Assembly (NCBI GenBank): GCA_033296885.1
Contig: MU864040.1
Coordinates: 1 to 59,989 of the forward strand
Origin: Triangularia verruculosa
Taxonomy: Eukaryota; Ascomycota; Sordariomycetes; Sordariales; Podosporaceae
Reading direction: 5' to 3'
DNA: 59,989 nucleotides
In this document: in pieces, positions 20,803 through 30,052 of the stretch
Numbering within the stretch: position 1 is the stretch's first letter
How the letters are laid out: each line of letters starts with the position of its first letter
Notes under the pieces: generated by a model
Told to the model about the DNA's origin: nothing
What the model saw: only the letters and a program-made list of their open reading frames with translations
Database searches by the model: none
Program-made: the position numbers and the translations under genes

Positions 20803-23556
20803 TTAATCCAACCCAGGAAGATGATCCAAAGTCCCCATCGACCCCAAATTCTCAAACCCGCTCGTATCCATCTCATTACCACCCCTCCCACCACCACCAG
20901 AGCCGCCACCATTCAGCCCCCTAAACATGAACATCGACGACGGATCCCCATTACCCGGTCCTTGACTCGGTTGTTGGGGCCCACCAGCACCATTTGCCGA
21001 CATCCCCCACGTCTCAAAGTTCTGCTGCCAGTTCACGCCGTCTTTGATGTACCAGTCCTGTCCGTCGATTACATACCCCGAATTCGAACTGACGTGTCGT
21101 CTTGGGTTGGGGTTGAATGGAGATGGGTTGTATGAGGGCATTGGTGGCTGTGGCACTGTTGACCAAGCGCTCATGGCTGATAAGGAATCTGCTACTGACA
21201 TGGCCATCGGGGATGTGGCGGCCGTGGTGGTGGTTGCGGTTGTGTGTGGTTGTGATTGTGATTGTGATTGTTGTTGCTGTTGGAGGCCGGCCATTGTCAA
21301 GCTGGAGAGGATATCTGGGGACATGCTGGCTGCTGGGAGGTGGGCGTCAAAGGTCATTTGTTGGTGTTGGTGGTTGGCTGGGTACATGTATGGGTTCGGC
21401 GGGCTGTGTTCGCCTTTGCTGTTTGGCGAGGCGGGTAGTGATTGCGGCGAATGCGCCGAGTAGTGTGATGATTTGTTGGGTGAAGGGACGTCCGAGGTGC
21501 TAAAGGTTCCGTATTTCTCGTCGGTGCGGTTGAGCACCAGCGACGCTTCCTCTGGCAGTTCGACATTCCACTTCCTGGCGAGGACGCTCAGAATGGATAG
21601 CGTCCTCCGGGCGCAAAGCCAGTCTTCGGCAATTTCTTCGAGGTGCTTGATGCCGTGGATAATGTCTCTCTTGGCTGTCTTTTCAGGCAGGTTGAGCATG
21701 TGTATCGTGCAGGCCGAGTGCACCATGTACACGGCGATGTTGCAAATTTGACGTAAATTATACATTTTCTTATAAAGACGCATCAGCTTCGAGATGGCGC
21801 CGGCATTGGAGGTGCATATTCTTCTAGGCGAGACATGCGATGGTAATGGTGACGATGATGGGGTATATTTGAGGAATGGCCGAAACAGGTGGATATACTG
21901 GAGGTGGTAGAACATGCTGCTCATGATTAGCTAACGGCACCAACAGCGTCTTCCAGAACGGGAGAAAACCTACTGCATCAGAATAACATTAGGTAGTTGC
22001 CCTTCCTTGGGTTCAAACTCCTTTGGCAACTCTGCCTTCCAGTCCTCCAGACGCCTGTGCAGCTCGCTGAGCTTCTTAAGCTCAACGTATTTTCCGCTCG
22101 AGCGTCCGATGTGGTTAGGATGGTAAAAGAAAATCAACAAGTCGCTGCTAATTTCACAGAGTTTCGATAATTGTAGGCCGGTTGCTCTGGTCCGGGCAGG
22201 TTGCTTTGAAGATTGGTCGAAGCCGGCGTCTGTGTAAGGAGACCACATCTTGGCATCTTCGTCCGGAAATACATCGTACTTTGGCACGTTGTATGAGCTC
22301 TTTGGAAGCTGTGGTAAACGGCCGAGGTAGTTTGACCAGCACTTGTCGAATAGGAAACACCCCCAAAACGTGATCCTTCGGGCATCGACCTCCTTTTCGT
22401 CCAATGAATCCTTGTCCTTGGAAATACCACCGATGTCGAGGTTAAGACCAATGTCCTGAGCCATCCGGAAACTCATACCACTGTACACCCAGCCCTTTGC
22501 TTCACGGCCACATCCCGCCTCACGAACAGACATAAGTGCCAGTGCCTGAACAGTCGTGAGTTTTGGCTTTTCGTACTCGTCATTCTCCACGATGAGCCTC
22601 TTTGCCTCGGCAAAAAAGTGGTCCCCCTTCGTCCTGCTGTCACCTGAAAGCGCAAAAGCACCGGGTACGCTCGTGAAGTGGCAGCCAAGAGATAGCATCG
22701 CATTGACCAATAGTGATGAGCAGTAAACGGTAGTCCGCGGTTGGCCTCGCGGTTTGCCCTTGAAAAAGTCTCGGTAAAAAAGGTCCTTTGATAGCGTGGT
22801 GAAGTAGGGGTAATGCCAGTTGAAGTACATGTTGATGAGGTGAACAACCAGCTGCGTGTCCTTGGTCACTTCGGTCCAGCTGGTGACAGGATCCTCGCCA
22901 GACTGGTAGTTGTCGGATTCTGGCTCATCAGGTACGTTGGCCGTTTCGCCGAGATAGATCAGATGGGACGTCCCGCCGATAAATCGAACCGAGCCATTCT
23001 CCAGTCGCAGCTCTCCCATCTTGCGCGCCAGTTCCCTCTCGCCCTCGACAGGCAAGTTTGCTGAGCCGTCGTCATCTAATCGACCAAAGTCTTCCTCCTC
23101 ATCCCCCTCGTTAGGCATGTCGTTTTTGAGAATGGATTCGGCTACATTATCCAGGCTATCACAGGTCCGAATCTTCTTCACAATGGCCGGCACATCTTCC
23201 TCAGCTGCGTTGAGAATGGCCTCAATCAGGATCTGGAGCGTCGAGTTCCGGGCCTTCATGCTGTCCGTCTTCTCGCGGTAAACGCCCTTGCGGCGATGGT
23301 CCGAGTTTGGATCATAGACACACTCGGTGCCATAGACGCTGGCACAGGCCGCGCAGCTTGGTAGAGCGCCGTCGCATTTTGACTTCCTCTTGCGACAGGC
23401 AATACAGGCGGTGCTGACACACCTTCGTTTCTGGTTGGCGGGATCGGCGGTGCGCCTGGATTTCTTCTTGGACGGTGGCGGCGGGTCGGCGCTCCCTCCC
23501 GCGAAAGCATCCAGATCCCCGGGTTGGACCGAGGCCGCGATGTCCGTGACGTCCAT
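20803..23556 (-). CDS. nit-4: Nitrate assimilation activator NIT-4/NirA
   Basis: Exons 23556-21974 and 21916-20803 join in phase to 898 residues. This is the pathway-specific activator that, with the GATA factor NIT-2/AreA, turns on nitrate and nitrite reductase genes when nitrate is present. Domains: a Zn2Cys6 cluster (Cys 51, 54, 61, 68, 71, 79), a linker with HRRKGVYREK and the regulatory helix region (LQILIEAILNAAEEDVP), and a fungal-specific middle homology region with characteristic NIT-4 segments (SVRFIGGTSHLIYLGE, NMYFNWHYPYFTTLSK, RRITFWGCFLFDKCWSNYLGR). The C-terminal activation part is Gln/Ser/Pro-rich with a QQQQQSQSQSQ run and conserved aromatic patches (GQDWYIKDG, NWQQNFETWG). 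The intron lies inside NVILM|HMFYHLQ, removing an otherwise in-frame stop. Confidence 0.96.
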
Positions 23557-24896
23557 CTCGGAGCCGGGCGGCGCGGACAGAGGGGGTGGATCCCAATCAC
23601 TTGTATGACTGCGGTGCTTAACTTGCGGCGCCCCGCGATACCGGATCAGTGGAGAATGATCGGAGCGCGGTGTGTCAAAAAGAAAACGATTCCCCGTCTG
23701 CGAGTGAGTGCCGAGTGATTTGAAAGCAAACCAGCAGGGCCACTCGCTGCGGGGAGGGGTAAGGGGCGTTCCGAGCTAAAGACGCGGGGGTCACCCAGTT
23801 TTTCTTCACGGCCCACTATGGGGATTGAAGCCTCAGCTCGGAGCTCACTTTTGAATTTTGACTTCTCGCCCCTGAAAGAGCGACTTGTCAGCAGAGAAGA
23901 TCTGGAGTTGAACAGCCGGAAAACAAGCAACGGCAGGGTGTTAGTCACGGCCAGTCATGTGGTGGGTCAGGAGACTCCCATTGTTTTGTAAGCCTCGTCT
24001 TGGCTGGCAAGGGGAAAAAGGAATTCAGAGACACGCGATATAATAAACGAGCGAGGATGTCTGATAGGCCCACGCACTCTGTTGGCAGGACCGAGAAAAT
24101 CCATAACTGCTGGCAATCGAAAAAGCAAGATTGCAGCATGCAGAACTCGTCGAGATAAGCTAACGCCGGCGGCCAGATCGCCGCGAGATAAGGGCGCTTC
24201 CGTGGCGGATGGTTGAGGAAGGCTGCCATTCGGTCTGGGACAAGCCGAAAGGTGGGATTGTGTTCCCGTTCCCTCCTCCCGTTCCATACCGGGTGTGAAC
24301 AGCGAGCGCGACATTAAAAAAAGACGCTGGACCACCGGTTTCTCATCCGAGTTACCCGTTCAGCGCGGCTCTGGCTAAATTGACTTACCTAACAGAATCC
24401 TCCTGAGCAGGTTTTTCCAGAGACATCAATCCCGTCCTCAAGATGGCACACAGCGTCAACCAGGTCTCATGGCATTCTTCTGATAAGGTGCCTGGCTCGG
24501 CAGTTCAAGTTGATTCGCTACCTGGTCCCGGGAATGCCAAGAGCGAACGATCACCACCAAGAAAGGCTTGGCCTGTGGGTCCAGACCGGAGTGTGGGGGT
24601 ACCCTGCATATCATCTGCGACGACAAGACTGGTGAGACGACAAGTTTGAGGGTGATTTCGAACATAATATCAGTCAAGGTATTTACGGGAGCAGGTCTAT
24701 ACTATGGGATTTCATGAACAAAGAAGCAGCATCTAAATGCGTTCTTGATTACCAACTTTGCTATTGACCTCTTAACTTTCGACATACTTCAAGCCACGCT
24801 TTTGCCGCAGGAATTCCGAGGTAAAATACCTAAGTAGAAATAATAGAGGTCGTTTTTCTATCCCCCACTCCAAAAAATCTCCTGCCCCAAAACAAA
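23557..24896. promoter_or_regulatory. Divergent upstream region of nit-4 with GATA-site cluster
   Basis: 1.34 kb between the divergent nit-4 gene and the gene at 24897. Four HGATAR sites fall within 430 bp: TGATAG at 24062, AGATAAG at 24153 and 24186 (33 bp apart), and TGATAAG at 24481. These match the binding core of NIT-2/AreA-type GATA factors, but such sites also occur by chance. The open stretch 24443-24649 has no recognisable protein character. Confidence 0.45.
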
Positions 24897-25673
24897 ATGG
24901 TCACATTCTATTATGACGCTCCTGATCCCTTCGACCACTCGCCAGCCTTCCTCAAGGAGGTTGGACTCAAGTACGACAGCATCGAGCATCATCTCTGCAC
25001 TCCCTGCAGAACACTACTGTCCAATCAACTCTGTCAGGCCTGCCGTGAAGCTACGCTTGATACACTCAGAGCCTCGCGTGCAGGAGAACTGCTCGAGTCA
25101 TCGCAATGCCTGCGCTTGATCGGCCTGCATTTCGAAACAAATCTGCGCCCTCCACCACCTTACGCTAATCCTCCACCCGCATACTCGGAGCAAGACCCCC
25201 TCCAGTTTAATGGCCAAGAGCCACAGCCAATTCCAGATATTGGCCAAATATCAGAAGCACACTTGGACCTGGATCGGGAACAACAAGAACAAGACTCTGC
25301 AACAGAGCAAGATCAAGGGCACCAGCAGTCAGAACGAGGGCCAATCTCATATCCAACCTCACAGGAATCGAACCCAACAACTGCCGTCGTGGTAACACTC
25401 ACCCCTCCACACCCCAACACGACGCTCCAAATCTGGGCTCACCTCACCCGTCCCCGACAAAGAACAACATTCAGGCCCAACATCGTCCCCTATCTAGATG
25501 GCAGCAGATATACTTCGAAGTCCAGAAATGGAAGATGGTCAAGGCGGTACATCGGCCCGACCTCTTGGGCGAAGGCCAGGAATTTTTGCTCTGAACATTG
25601 GCAGCATAACTGCAGTCAGGCGACTGGGTTTCTCCCTGAAATATTTGTTCGAGTCAGAAACCACTGGGACTGA
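24897..25673 (+). CDS. Unknown protein with zinc-ribbon-like cysteines and PPxY motifs
   Basis: A 258-residue single-exon frame with a strong initiation context (ACAAAATGG). I do not recognise the family. The N-terminal 50 residues carry two CxxC pairs (Cys34/37 and Cys46/49, eight residues between pairs) that could bind one zinc. Then follow two PPxY motifs close together (PPPY at 86-89, PPAY at 93-96), the standard ligand of WW domains such as those of Rsp5/NEDD4 ubiquitin ligases. The middle (about 97-150) is Gln/Glu-rich and probably disordered. The C-terminus is basic and Trp-rich (RWSRRYIGPTSWAKARNFC), possibly a small folded piece. A real gene is likely from frame length and context, but there is no homology support. 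Its stop is only 47 bp from the stop of the convergent PPR gene. Confidence 0.6.
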   Translation: MVTFYYDAPDPFDHSPAFLKEVGLKYDSIEHHLCTPCRTLLSNQLCQACREATLDTLRASRAGELLESSQCLRLIGLHFETNLRPPPPYANPPPAYSEQDPLQFNGQEPQPIPDIGQISEAHLDLDREQQEQDSATEQDQGHQQSERGPISYPTSQESNPTTAVVVTLTPPHPNTTLQIWAHLTRPRQRTTFRPNIVPYLDGSRYTSKSRNGRWSRRYIGPTSWAKARNFCSEHWQHNCSQATGFLPEIFVRVRNHWD

Positions 25674-25720
25674 AAGAATACAAAGTTTGCTAGGCATTTC
25701 ACGTCTATAACAATACAAAA

Positions 25721-27817
25721 CTATACACCCCTATCATCCCAAAACAGCCGATTGCTGGGAACCAAAATTTCCTTCTCCACCTCAGGCTTCGAAATCGCGC
25801 CCAGCTTCTCCATGTCGCTCTCATCCACCTGAATACCCGTCTTCCTAGCTAGATCGATGACCGCCCAGATTCTAGAGTCTCGTTCCCAGTAACACCGATC
25901 CAGCAACGCCAGCAGCATCTCGTCCGTGGGGTACTTATAATTAGTCGACAATTTCAGCCACAAATGCTCCCCCATGTCCCACAAGCGCGCAAATGCCAGG
26001 TCTAGATCCCCCTGCCTGTCAACCGCAAGGTGACGCACCATCTCGTCAAGCGCAAAAAGCGCCTTCCCCCGCGGCATCGACGGGCCAATCCTCGGGTAGG
26101 CCTCCGCAATCAAGATCCAATCCTCTACAGTCTTCGCTTGAGAACACAAGAAACTCAGTGGCCAGGCGTCATGCTCTACAAGCGGCAGCACCCTCTCCGC
26201 CGCCTCAATCGTTGCCTCCATGTCCCCCTTCTCACCCACAAACTCCAGCAACACCCACGGTCCCGAAGCCGGAACCTTCCTCCCCTTCTCCTGCAGCTCC
26301 TTCATAATCTCAAATAACCTATTCGCCATCTCCGGCTCCCTCACCAACAGCCTCAATATACTCCTCGTCTCGGCCGAATGCCCAGCAGACGAAAACGCCT
26401 CCGCTTTTATACTCAGCACCTCCAACGCCTCCTCCAACTTCCCTTGATCCGCATAACAGTCCACCAACGCCTCATAATGCACCGCCGTCATCTTCGTCCC
26501 CCTCGCCGCCAACTCCCTAAACGCCCCCGTAGCCAACTCCTCATCACAATGCCTCGCTCCCGTATTCAAAATATTATTCAACATCCCATCACTCGGCACC
26601 ACCAACCCCCCCTCGACCAACCTCCCCCATAAAAATTTTGTTCCCTCCAAATGATTCTCCCTCGAACACTCCTCCAGCATAAAATACCAAACCTCCATCG
26701 GCCACCCCTCCAACTCCCCCATCACCCCCCCACCCCCCCTCTTCCCCTCCAATTCCAACCTCCTCATAAAAACCCCCCACGCCTCCTCCGTATGCCCCCT
26801 CTGCCCCAGCAAAAAAACAACCGTATCCCACCCCGTCCCACTCATCCACCTCTTCATCTTCCCCTCCCCTCCCCCCTTTTCCATCTCCTCCTCCTCCTCC
26901 CACCCCACAACCTCTTCTAACAACTCCAACGCCCCCTCCTCCTGCCTCTCCCTCATCAACCCCAAAATCACATCCTCCCTCACCCTCCTGACCAGCTCCT
27001 CCCCATAAACAACCCCGATCCTCCTCAGCACCAGATTCCGCAGCGTGTAATCAGGATGCACCGCCAACACCTTCACCGCCCACCTCCAGAACCCCTCCGA
27101 CGGCGCAATGTTCTCCTTGTCCATCTCTTTGATGATATCCTCCAGCTCCCACGCCGAGCCCGTGTCTGGATCTAAATTTGCCACGACCAGTGCCCGGTAG
27201 ATCAGCTCATCTGGTTTTACGCCACGGTCTTTGACGAGGTGGTCCACCAGAGCTCGTATGCTCGCCCCGGTGAACCTCTTGACGTGTTTGTGGCGGTTGA
27301 TCAGGCGGTCGAGGACGTGGAGGAGTTGGGGTGTGGATAGGCTGGATACCTCTGACAGGGGGAAGGGTTGGGCGCCCGTGTCGGAGAGGGAGAGCTGGGA
27401 GAGGAGGGGTTTTAGGTTGGATAGTAGTACCCCGGGAGTTGAGGTGGCGGTGGTTGTGGTGACGGTAGTAGAGGAGGAGCCATCTCTTTGCAGCTGCGTC
27501 GCCGTCCTTTCCGAAACAAGCTTTCTTTGCTCTTCTTTTTCATGATGGCTTCTTAGGTCCGGATTGAACCTTTTCTTTTTTGGTCGGTTAATGTCAAGGG
27601 TATGTATTTCCCCCTGCTGTGTTTCAGCCGAGGATGGTGATCGCTGTTGTTGTTCTGAGCTGTTGGAGCCATCTTGCTGTTGTTGAAAAGCGCCAGTAAC
27701 AGCAGCAGTGGAAGTGAACCTGCGCTGTACAGAACTTGTACCTCGTAAAAGGGCAGCGTCAATTGACGGGCAGAGACACCTCCAAAGCCCGTCGACCGCT
27801 TGACGGGGTGCCGTCAT
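25721..27817 (-). CDS. Mitochondrial pentatricopeptide-repeat-like protein
   Basis: From the Met at 27817 the frame gives 698 residues. The same frame is open to 27979, but 27817 has an A at -3 and yields a classical mitochondrial presequence (MTAPRQAVDGLWRCLC ... SVQRRFTST). The body is built from paired helices of about 35 residues, for example YRALVVANLDPDTGSAWELEDIIKEMD, VFLLGQRGHTEEAWGVFMRR and YEALVDCYADQGKLEEALEVLS. This is typical of PPR proteins that bind mitochondrial RNA for processing, stability or translation. The N-terminal third is low complexity (Gln/Ser/Thr). Which transcript it serves cannot be told. The coding strand is strongly purine-biased at about 26580-26960. Confidence 0.85.
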   Translation of the reverse strand: MTAPRQAVDGLWRCLCPSIDAALLRGTSSVQRRFTSTAAVTGAFQQQQDGSNSSEQQQRSPSSAETQQGEIHTLDINRPKKKRFNPDLRSHHEKEEQRKLVSERTATQLQRDGSSSTTVTTTTATSTPGVLLSNLKPLLSQLSLSDTGAQPFPLSEVSSLSTPQLLHVLDRLINRHKHVKRFTGASIRALVDHLVKDRGVKPDELIYRALVVANLDPDTGSAWELEDIIKEMDKENIAPSEGFWRWAVKVLAVHPDYTLRNLVLRRIGVVYGEELVRRVREDVILGLMRERQEEGALELLEEVVGWEEEEEMEKGGGEGKMKRWMSGTGWDTVVFLLGQRGHTEEAWGVFMRRLELEGKRGGGGVMGELEGWPMEVWYFMLEECSRENHLEGTKFLWGRLVEGGLVVPSDGMLNNILNTGARHCDEELATGAFRELAARGTKMTAVHYEALVDCYADQGKLEEALEVLSIKAEAFSSAGHSAETRSILRLLVREPEMANRLFEIMKELQEKGRKVPASGPWVLLEFVGEKGDMEATIEAAERVLPLVEHDAWPLSFLCSQAKTVEDWILIAEAYPRIGPSMPRGKALFALDEMVRHLAVDRQGDLDLAFARLWDMGEHLWLKLSTNYKYPTDEMLLALLDRCYWERDSRIWAVIDLARKTGIQVDESDMEKLGAISKPEVEKEILVPSNRLFWDDRGV

Positions 27818-28356
27818 CTTGAAAATGGCCGTGAGATCAAGCTTGCTTTTTGCGGTTGTGAACCACCTCATGTACTGGGATTCATGTTGAAACAGCTCAC
27901 TTAAACTTTTTGGAGGGGCGCCAAGACATGGAGCTCCAAGGTCAGGTACGTACCTTTTCCTCCTCAAACGCCAGATCACGTGGGTCCCCTGTTCGTGATC
28001 GATGTTGTGCCCAAACCAGGACCTCAGGTTGTATTTTTCTATTGTTTTTCTTTCCTTCGTTGTTGCTGTGATACCTCATCCAGGCTAGTAACTCAAACCA
28101 ATCTCCCGCGAGCCAACGGCGCACAACATATACACATATGCCGCTTTCACCCAAACCCAAGGCAACCCTTCCAGCTGAAAATAACCTGGGTATCTTTCTT
28201 TCTTGGCTGTAAACTTCTTCCTCCCCGTTGCCCGCAGAGCAGCTGTTTCATACAATCCTAACCACAATAACCCTGGCTTGCCTCTCAGCGCCAAAACAAC
28301 CGCATATTCCAGTAAACGTAAACACCCCCAATCCCAGCCTCCAACCCACCACCCCC
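27818..28356. other. PPR-gene upstream region and LSM4 3' flank
   Basis: Contains the upstream sequence of the PPR gene (its frame stays open to 27979) and the 3' flank of LSM4. Open frames on the plus strand here are antisense shadows of the LSM4 repeats or random. Confidence 0.45.
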
Positions 28357-28968
28357 TCACGCACCTCTATTCCCCCCTCTCCCGCCCCTCCCCCTTCCTC
28401 CCCTACCACCTCTCCCCCTATCACCCCCACCTCTACCCCCATAATCCCCCCTCTGATGCCCTCCCCTCCCGCCTCTATACCCACCCCCACCAGACTGCTG
28501 CTGCTCCTTGACAATATCGATGATCTCGTCGGGCACCCGAAGGTATTTAATCTGTTATCCCCCCTGTCAGCCCCTCCCTTCAACCCCCTCCCTTATATTT
28601 TGCAAAAAAACTCACATTATTCCCCTTGACATAAACCTCAGGCAACCTCACAAACTTATCCCCTTCCTATTTTTGTCCCACCATCAGCATTCCCCATTCC
28701 CTGTTATTATTATAGAAGACGAGAAAAAAAAATACCGGACTCGTCTGCACAACCTCCCGCAGCGTCAAATTCATCCACGTGTCGCACAGCACCAAATGCC
28801 CATTCAGCGTCTCCCCGTTTTTGAGCTCCACCAGCATCGGGTGGCCCTGCGCCGCGTTGAGAAGACCGAGCGGTAACTAACACTTCCAGCATTAGCCTTT
28901 ATCCATATCCCCCCCCATATACATACTACCCATAGTCTCTCCCCCTCCCAACCAGCAAAACATACCAT
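28357..28968 (-). CDS. lsm4: U6 snRNA-associated Sm-like protein LSm4
   Basis: Four exons give 129 residues: 28968-28966 (only the ATG), 28876-28736, 28666-28616 and 28551-28357. All junctions are phase 0. LSm4 is part of the Lsm1-7 ring in mRNA decay and the Lsm2-8 ring on U6 snRNA. The sequence starts MLPLGLLNAAQGHPMLVELK, then NGETLNGHLVLCDTWMN (Sm1 motif), GDKFVRLPEVYVKGNN and IKYLRVPDEIIDIVKEQQQ (Sm2 motif). The last 45 residues are an RGG/GGR-rich tail, a typical arginine-methylation and RNA-binding/condensate segment. The first exon was placed because ATG is followed directly by GTATGT and an intron with a CTAAT branch-like site ends in TTAG just before TTACCG. No long single frame reveals the gene. 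Confidence 0.93.
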
Positions 28969-29558
28969 CTTGTCTTATTTATCCACCTCAAAACCGCGCG
29001 CGCGCAAACTATTCGTTCGATAAAAACCCGCGTTCAAACCGTCGTTAATTTCGTCGCGAAAAAGTTGCAGAAAAGTTGTTGTCTCGTTGGTGGTGGTGGT
29101 GGTGGTGGTGTTCGTCAGCTAGGTAATAAATCGAATTGCTCCTCCCAAAGTCGCAATTGGAGAAAGGCCACCCCAAACACCCATGACCTCAGTCAGTCAG
29201 TCGCGCGCTCCAGCCAGCCAGCCCAGCCTTGCGGGGACAGTGTGGTGGGGGACTTGAACCGTGCCCATCCGACAATTACCCGGCCACACATTATTCAATT
29301 CCCCCTTCCTCCACTAAGGTAGCATGCCCGTTTATGGATGAGCTAATAACTTTGATGGGACGACATCACAAAAGAGAATTCCCAAAGTGGGTGTAAATAA
29401 GACTTGAGGATGCAAATTCTATGAGTAAAACTCACGGCCACACAACACAGAAATCAAGATGTAGCAGGAGGTGAGATCAAAATCTCATCAGCCTGACTCT
29501 GTGAGGGACAAAAAGGGAAGCAAAAAGATACACAAGAAGATAGGCAAAAGATATCATC
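28969..29558. other. LSM4 upstream region with TGG microsatellite
   Basis: Holds the LSM4 promoter and a (TGG)n run at about 29088-29110. No protein-coding gene seen. Confidence 0.5.
29088..29110. repeat. TGG microsatellite
   Basis: About seven perfect TGG units followed by TG. Non-coding; about 120 bp upstream of the LSM4 start codon on the opposite strand. Confidence 0.85.
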
Positions 29559-29643
29559 TGGACGAGCTGGGAATCGAACCCAGGACCTTTCGCATACAGG
29601 TGAGTATGCTAAGCGAACGCTCTACCAACTGAGCCACACGCCC
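29559..29643 (-). tRNA. tRNA-Ala (AGC) with a 12-nt intron
   Basis: The minus strand begins GGGCGTGTGGCTCAGTTGG (acceptor stem, A box) and ends with T arm CTGGG/TTCGATT/CCCAG and discriminator A. The anticodon stem TTCGC/GCGAA encloses loop TTAGCAT with anticodon AGC. An insertion of about 12 nt follows position 37, the standard site for nuclear tRNA introns. Without it the tRNA is 73 nt. The acceptor stem has one U-U mismatch at pair 6-67. A TTTT Pol III terminator lies a few bases downstream. Confidence 0.95.
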
Positions 29644-30052
29644 TTGGTTATTTGATGAAGGCTGTGTTCAAAAGCAGTCCCTATCATCGAGCACACCCCC
29701 TTCGTCAAACACACCCTTACACTGACCATCTACTCTCAACCACAGTCTCATGTTCAAGATGAACCCATCGGATATCTCTTATACAGAGCAACTTGACAAA
29801 AAACAACCCAAACAGTTGGATGATGAATCCAGAGATAGACTAGCCCACCCCCCTCAGCTGCAACAACGCAGGAAAAGCCAAAAGTTCCACCTGCACCGTT
29901 AAACCGAAACAGCATATCCGTTGTAGCATTCCATTCCGTCATCTGTTCCCAAGTTCTTTGACACGTCGACAGATCGCAGCCTGAGACCAACAAGCACGCC
30001 CCATTTTACACCCTTCCCAACATTTCGTTCTGCCAGCAGGTTCGTCGTGGCC
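29644..30052. other. tRNA upstream region and Gvp36 3' flank
   Basis: About 400 bp with no gene seen. It should contain the 3' untranslated region of the minus-strand BAR gene. Confidence 0.5.

Noticed and set aside
25364..25375. tRNA B-box-like sequence (reverse complement of GGGTTCGATTCC)
   Set aside because: No A box, no acceptor or anticodon stem around it, and it lies inside the open frame of the PPxY protein.
27818..27979. N-terminal extension of the PPR-like frame
   Set aside because: The Met at 27817 has a better context and opens a clear mitochondrial presequence; the upstream 54 codons lack such order.
28203..28629. Plus-strand Pro/Ser/Thr-rich frames
   Set aside because: Upstream part is flanking DNA; the rest is antisense of the LSM4 RGG tail and exons 3-4.
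29088..29110. TGG run considered as a CRISPR-like or G-quadruplex element
   Set aside because: Simple microsatellite; no spacers, and nuclear fungal DNA has no CRISPR arrays.
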